DNA of 6,443 nucleotides from Paracoccaceae bacterium (GTDB lineage: Bacteria; Pseudomonadota; Alphaproteobacteria; Rhodobacterales; Rhodobacteraceae), in NCBI GenBank assembly GCA_016765235.1, contig JAESQH010000166.1:1-6443 (forward strand). The letters run 5' to 3'. Below are positions 5,144 through 6,443 of this stretch, in pieces. A model generated the notes under the pieces. The model did not search any database. It saw only the letters and a program-made list of their open reading frames with translations, and had not been told where the DNA came from. Numbering within the stretch: position 1 is the stretch's first letter; every line of letters starts with the position of its first letter. A program made the translations under genes and the position numbers.

Positions 5144-6443
5144 ACCACCAACGCAACTATATCCAGCATTATACGGTTCAAGTCGAAATCCTTCGGCGTG
5201 TAAATTCGCGAAATACCCATTTCTGTTAACGCCGCACAATCCTCGTCCGGGATTATCCCTCCAACAATCACTGGAATATCCAGCCCAGCGCCCCGCATTC
5301 GCTCCATAACTTCGGCGATCAATGGAAGATGCGACCCCGACAAGATCGACAGCCCAACAATATGCACCTTTTCGTCCACCGCCGCTTGAACAATTGATTC
5401 AGGCGTCATGCGGATGCCCTCATAAGTTACCTTCATCCCGCAATCCCACGCCCGAACCGCGATTTGTTCCGCACCGTTGGAATGCCCGTCCAGCCCCGGT
5501 TTACCAACCAGCAACCTAATGGGGGAACCAAGTTCACCAGCCACGCGGCTTACCTCGGCCTGCACATCACCCAACCCCTCGGTGGAATTCGACATCGCAG
5601 AACCAACCCCCGTCGGCGCGCGATACTCTCCGAACTCACCCCGCATTGCCTTGCCCCATTCGCCCGTCGTGACCCCGGCCTTTGCGGCAATAATCGAGGC
5701 GGGCATGATGTTAACCCCCGCCTTCGCATCATCGCGCAGTTGCTTAAGCGCCGCCTTAACCGAACTATCATCCCGCACATCACGCCACGCATTCAAACTA
5801 TCAATCTGTTGCTGCTCCACCTTCGGATCAATCACCATGATCCCGCCATCACCGGATGTCAGCGGGCTTTCCTCGCCATTCTGAAATTTATTAACGCCAA
5901 CAACGACAGTCTCCCCCGACTCGATCCGACCGATACGGGCAGAGTTCGACATAACCAACTGCGTCTTCATATACTCAATCGCCGAAACCGCGCCGCCCAT
6001 TTGGTCGATATGCTCAATCTCCGCCCGCGCCCCTGTTTTCAGTTCTTCAACCTTACGATCGACCGCCGGATTTCCGTCAAACAAATCATCGAACTCCAAC
6101 AAGTCCGTTTCATATGCCATGATCTGCTGCATCCGAAGCGACCATTGCTGATCCCACGGGCGCGGCAGGCCCAAAGCCTCGTTCCACGCGGGCAATTGCA
6201 CGGCACGCGCCCGCGCCTTTTTGGAAAGGGTAATGGCCAGCATTTCGATCAAGATGCGGTAGACGTTGTTTTCCGGTTGCTGTTCCGTCAGGCCAAGGCT
6301 GTTGACCTGCACACCATATCGGAACCGCCGTTGTTTGGCATCTGTGACACCGTAGCGATCCCGACAAATTTCATCCCACAAGTCAACGAAAGCCCGCATT
6401 TTGCACATCTCGGTGACAAACCGGATGCCCGCGTTCACGAAAA
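5140..6443 (-). CDS. ecm: Ethylmalonyl-CoA mutase, B12-dependent (5' end beyond window)
   Basis: Ecm is the coenzyme B12-dependent mutase converting (2R)-ethylmalonyl-CoA to (2S)-methylsuccinyl-CoA in the ethylmalonyl-CoA pathway, which assimilates acetyl-CoA without isocitrate lyase. The frame stays open to the right edge (FVNAGIRFVTE), so the GTG at 6438 is an internal valine, not a start. About 434 residues are visible; the family is about 650-660, so roughly the first 220 (much of the TIM-barrel substrate domain) are missing. Numbering from 6438, the barrel part contains YGVQVNSLGLTEQQPENNVY (41-60) and LPAWNEALGLPRPWDQQWSL (82-101). The C-terminal cobalamin-binding domain has the DxHxxG motif in GLDGHSNG (315-322) with cobalt-ligand His319, then GLSILSGSH (362-370) and VGGIIP (392-397). 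These match my recollection of Rhodobacter Ecm better than methylmalonyl-CoA mutase, though the two are close paralogs. It converges on and overlaps tetR by four bases. Confidence 0.9.
   Translation of the reverse strand, partial: FVNAGIRFVTEMCKMRAFVDLWDEICRDRYGVTDAKQRRFRYGVQVNSLGLTEQQPENNVYRILIEMLAITLSKKARARAVQLPAWNEALGLPRPWDQQWSLRMQQIMAYETDLLEFDDLFDGNPAVDRKVEELKTGARAEIEHIDQMGGAVSAIEYMKTQLVMSNSARIGRIESGETVVVGVNKFQNGEESPLTSGDGGIMVIDPKVEQQQIDSLNAWRDVRDDSSVKAALKQLRDDAKAGVNIMPASIIAAKAGVTTGEWGKAMRGEFGEYRAPTGVGSAMSNSTEGLGDVQAEVSRVAGELGSPIRLLVGKPGLDGHSNGAEQIAVRAWDCGMKVTYEGIRMTPESIVQAAVDEKVHIVGLSILSGSHLPLIAEVMERMRGAGLDIPVIVGGIIPDEDCAALTEMGISRIYTPKDFDLNRIMLDIVALVV

Noticed and set aside
5477..5884. 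135-codon plus-strand open frame opposite ecm
   Set aside because: It covers the conserved B12-domain coding region on the other strand; its product is Ser/Pro-rich with no motif.
6436..6438. GTG at 6438 as the ecm start codon
   Set aside because: The reading frame continues upstream to the window edge and the residues (FVNAGIRF) match the interior of the mutase, so the gene is partial.
1..6443. Search for mobile elements, CRISPR arrays, tRNA/rRNA genes, riboswitches and defence systems
   Set aside because: No transposase, integrase, spaced direct repeats, tRNA-like cloverleaf or defence protein was seen. All genes are housekeeping or metabolic and gaps are at most about 140 bases. A riboswitch upstream of ecm cannot be assessed because its 5' end is outside the window.

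Overview
The window looks like chromosomal DNA of an alphaproteobacterium, most likely a Rhodobacterales (Roseobacter-group) species of moderate GC content. This rests on the character of the proteins: a UbiB with the alphaproteobacterial-style HADMHQGN catalytic loop, a UbiE with a Rhodobacterales-like N-terminus, and an ethylmalonyl-CoA mutase, the marker enzyme of the acetyl-CoA assimilation route used by Rhodobacter relatives. No database search was possible, so the taxonomic call is from recalled family sequences.

Layout. Positions 1-3257 hold four tightly packed minus-strand genes, read right to left: uppS (cis-prenyl diphosphate synthase), an MmcQ/YjbR-family gene, ubiE (C-methyltransferase of ubiquinone synthesis) and ubiB (ABC1/ADCK-type kinase-like ubiquinone protein, running off the left edge). 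uppS/mmcQ and ubiE/ubiB each overlap by 4 bases and only 34 bases separate mmcQ from ubiE, so they look like one operon. A 131-base divergent intergenic region (3258-3388) has candidate promoters for both directions. galE (UDP-glucose 4-epimerase, plus strand, 3389-4408) follows, then a 138-base gap with a candidate operator, then a TetR-family regulator (plus strand, 4547-5143). The TetR stop codon overlaps the stop codon of a convergent minus-strand ethylmalonyl-CoA mutase gene (ecm), whose 5' third lies beyond the right edge.

Function. The left operon joins isoprenoid chain synthesis to two ubiquinone genes. galE supplies sugar nucleotides for surface polysaccharides. ecm belongs to the ethylmalonyl-CoA pathway, and the neighbouring TetR protein could be a local or pathway regulator, though that is inference.

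The strongest anomaly is a single-base deletion in ubiE (between 1710 and 1711) that splits an otherwise fully conserved gene into two frames. It is either a sequencing/assembly error or a very recent mutation. Other points of interest are a uppS outside its usual cdsA/dxr neighbourhood, a GalE with a cysteine at the substrate gatekeeper position, and a possible upstream reading frame before tetR. I found no mobile element, CRISPR array, RNA gene or clearly new defence or metabolic system. No gene-free stretch exceeds 300 bases.
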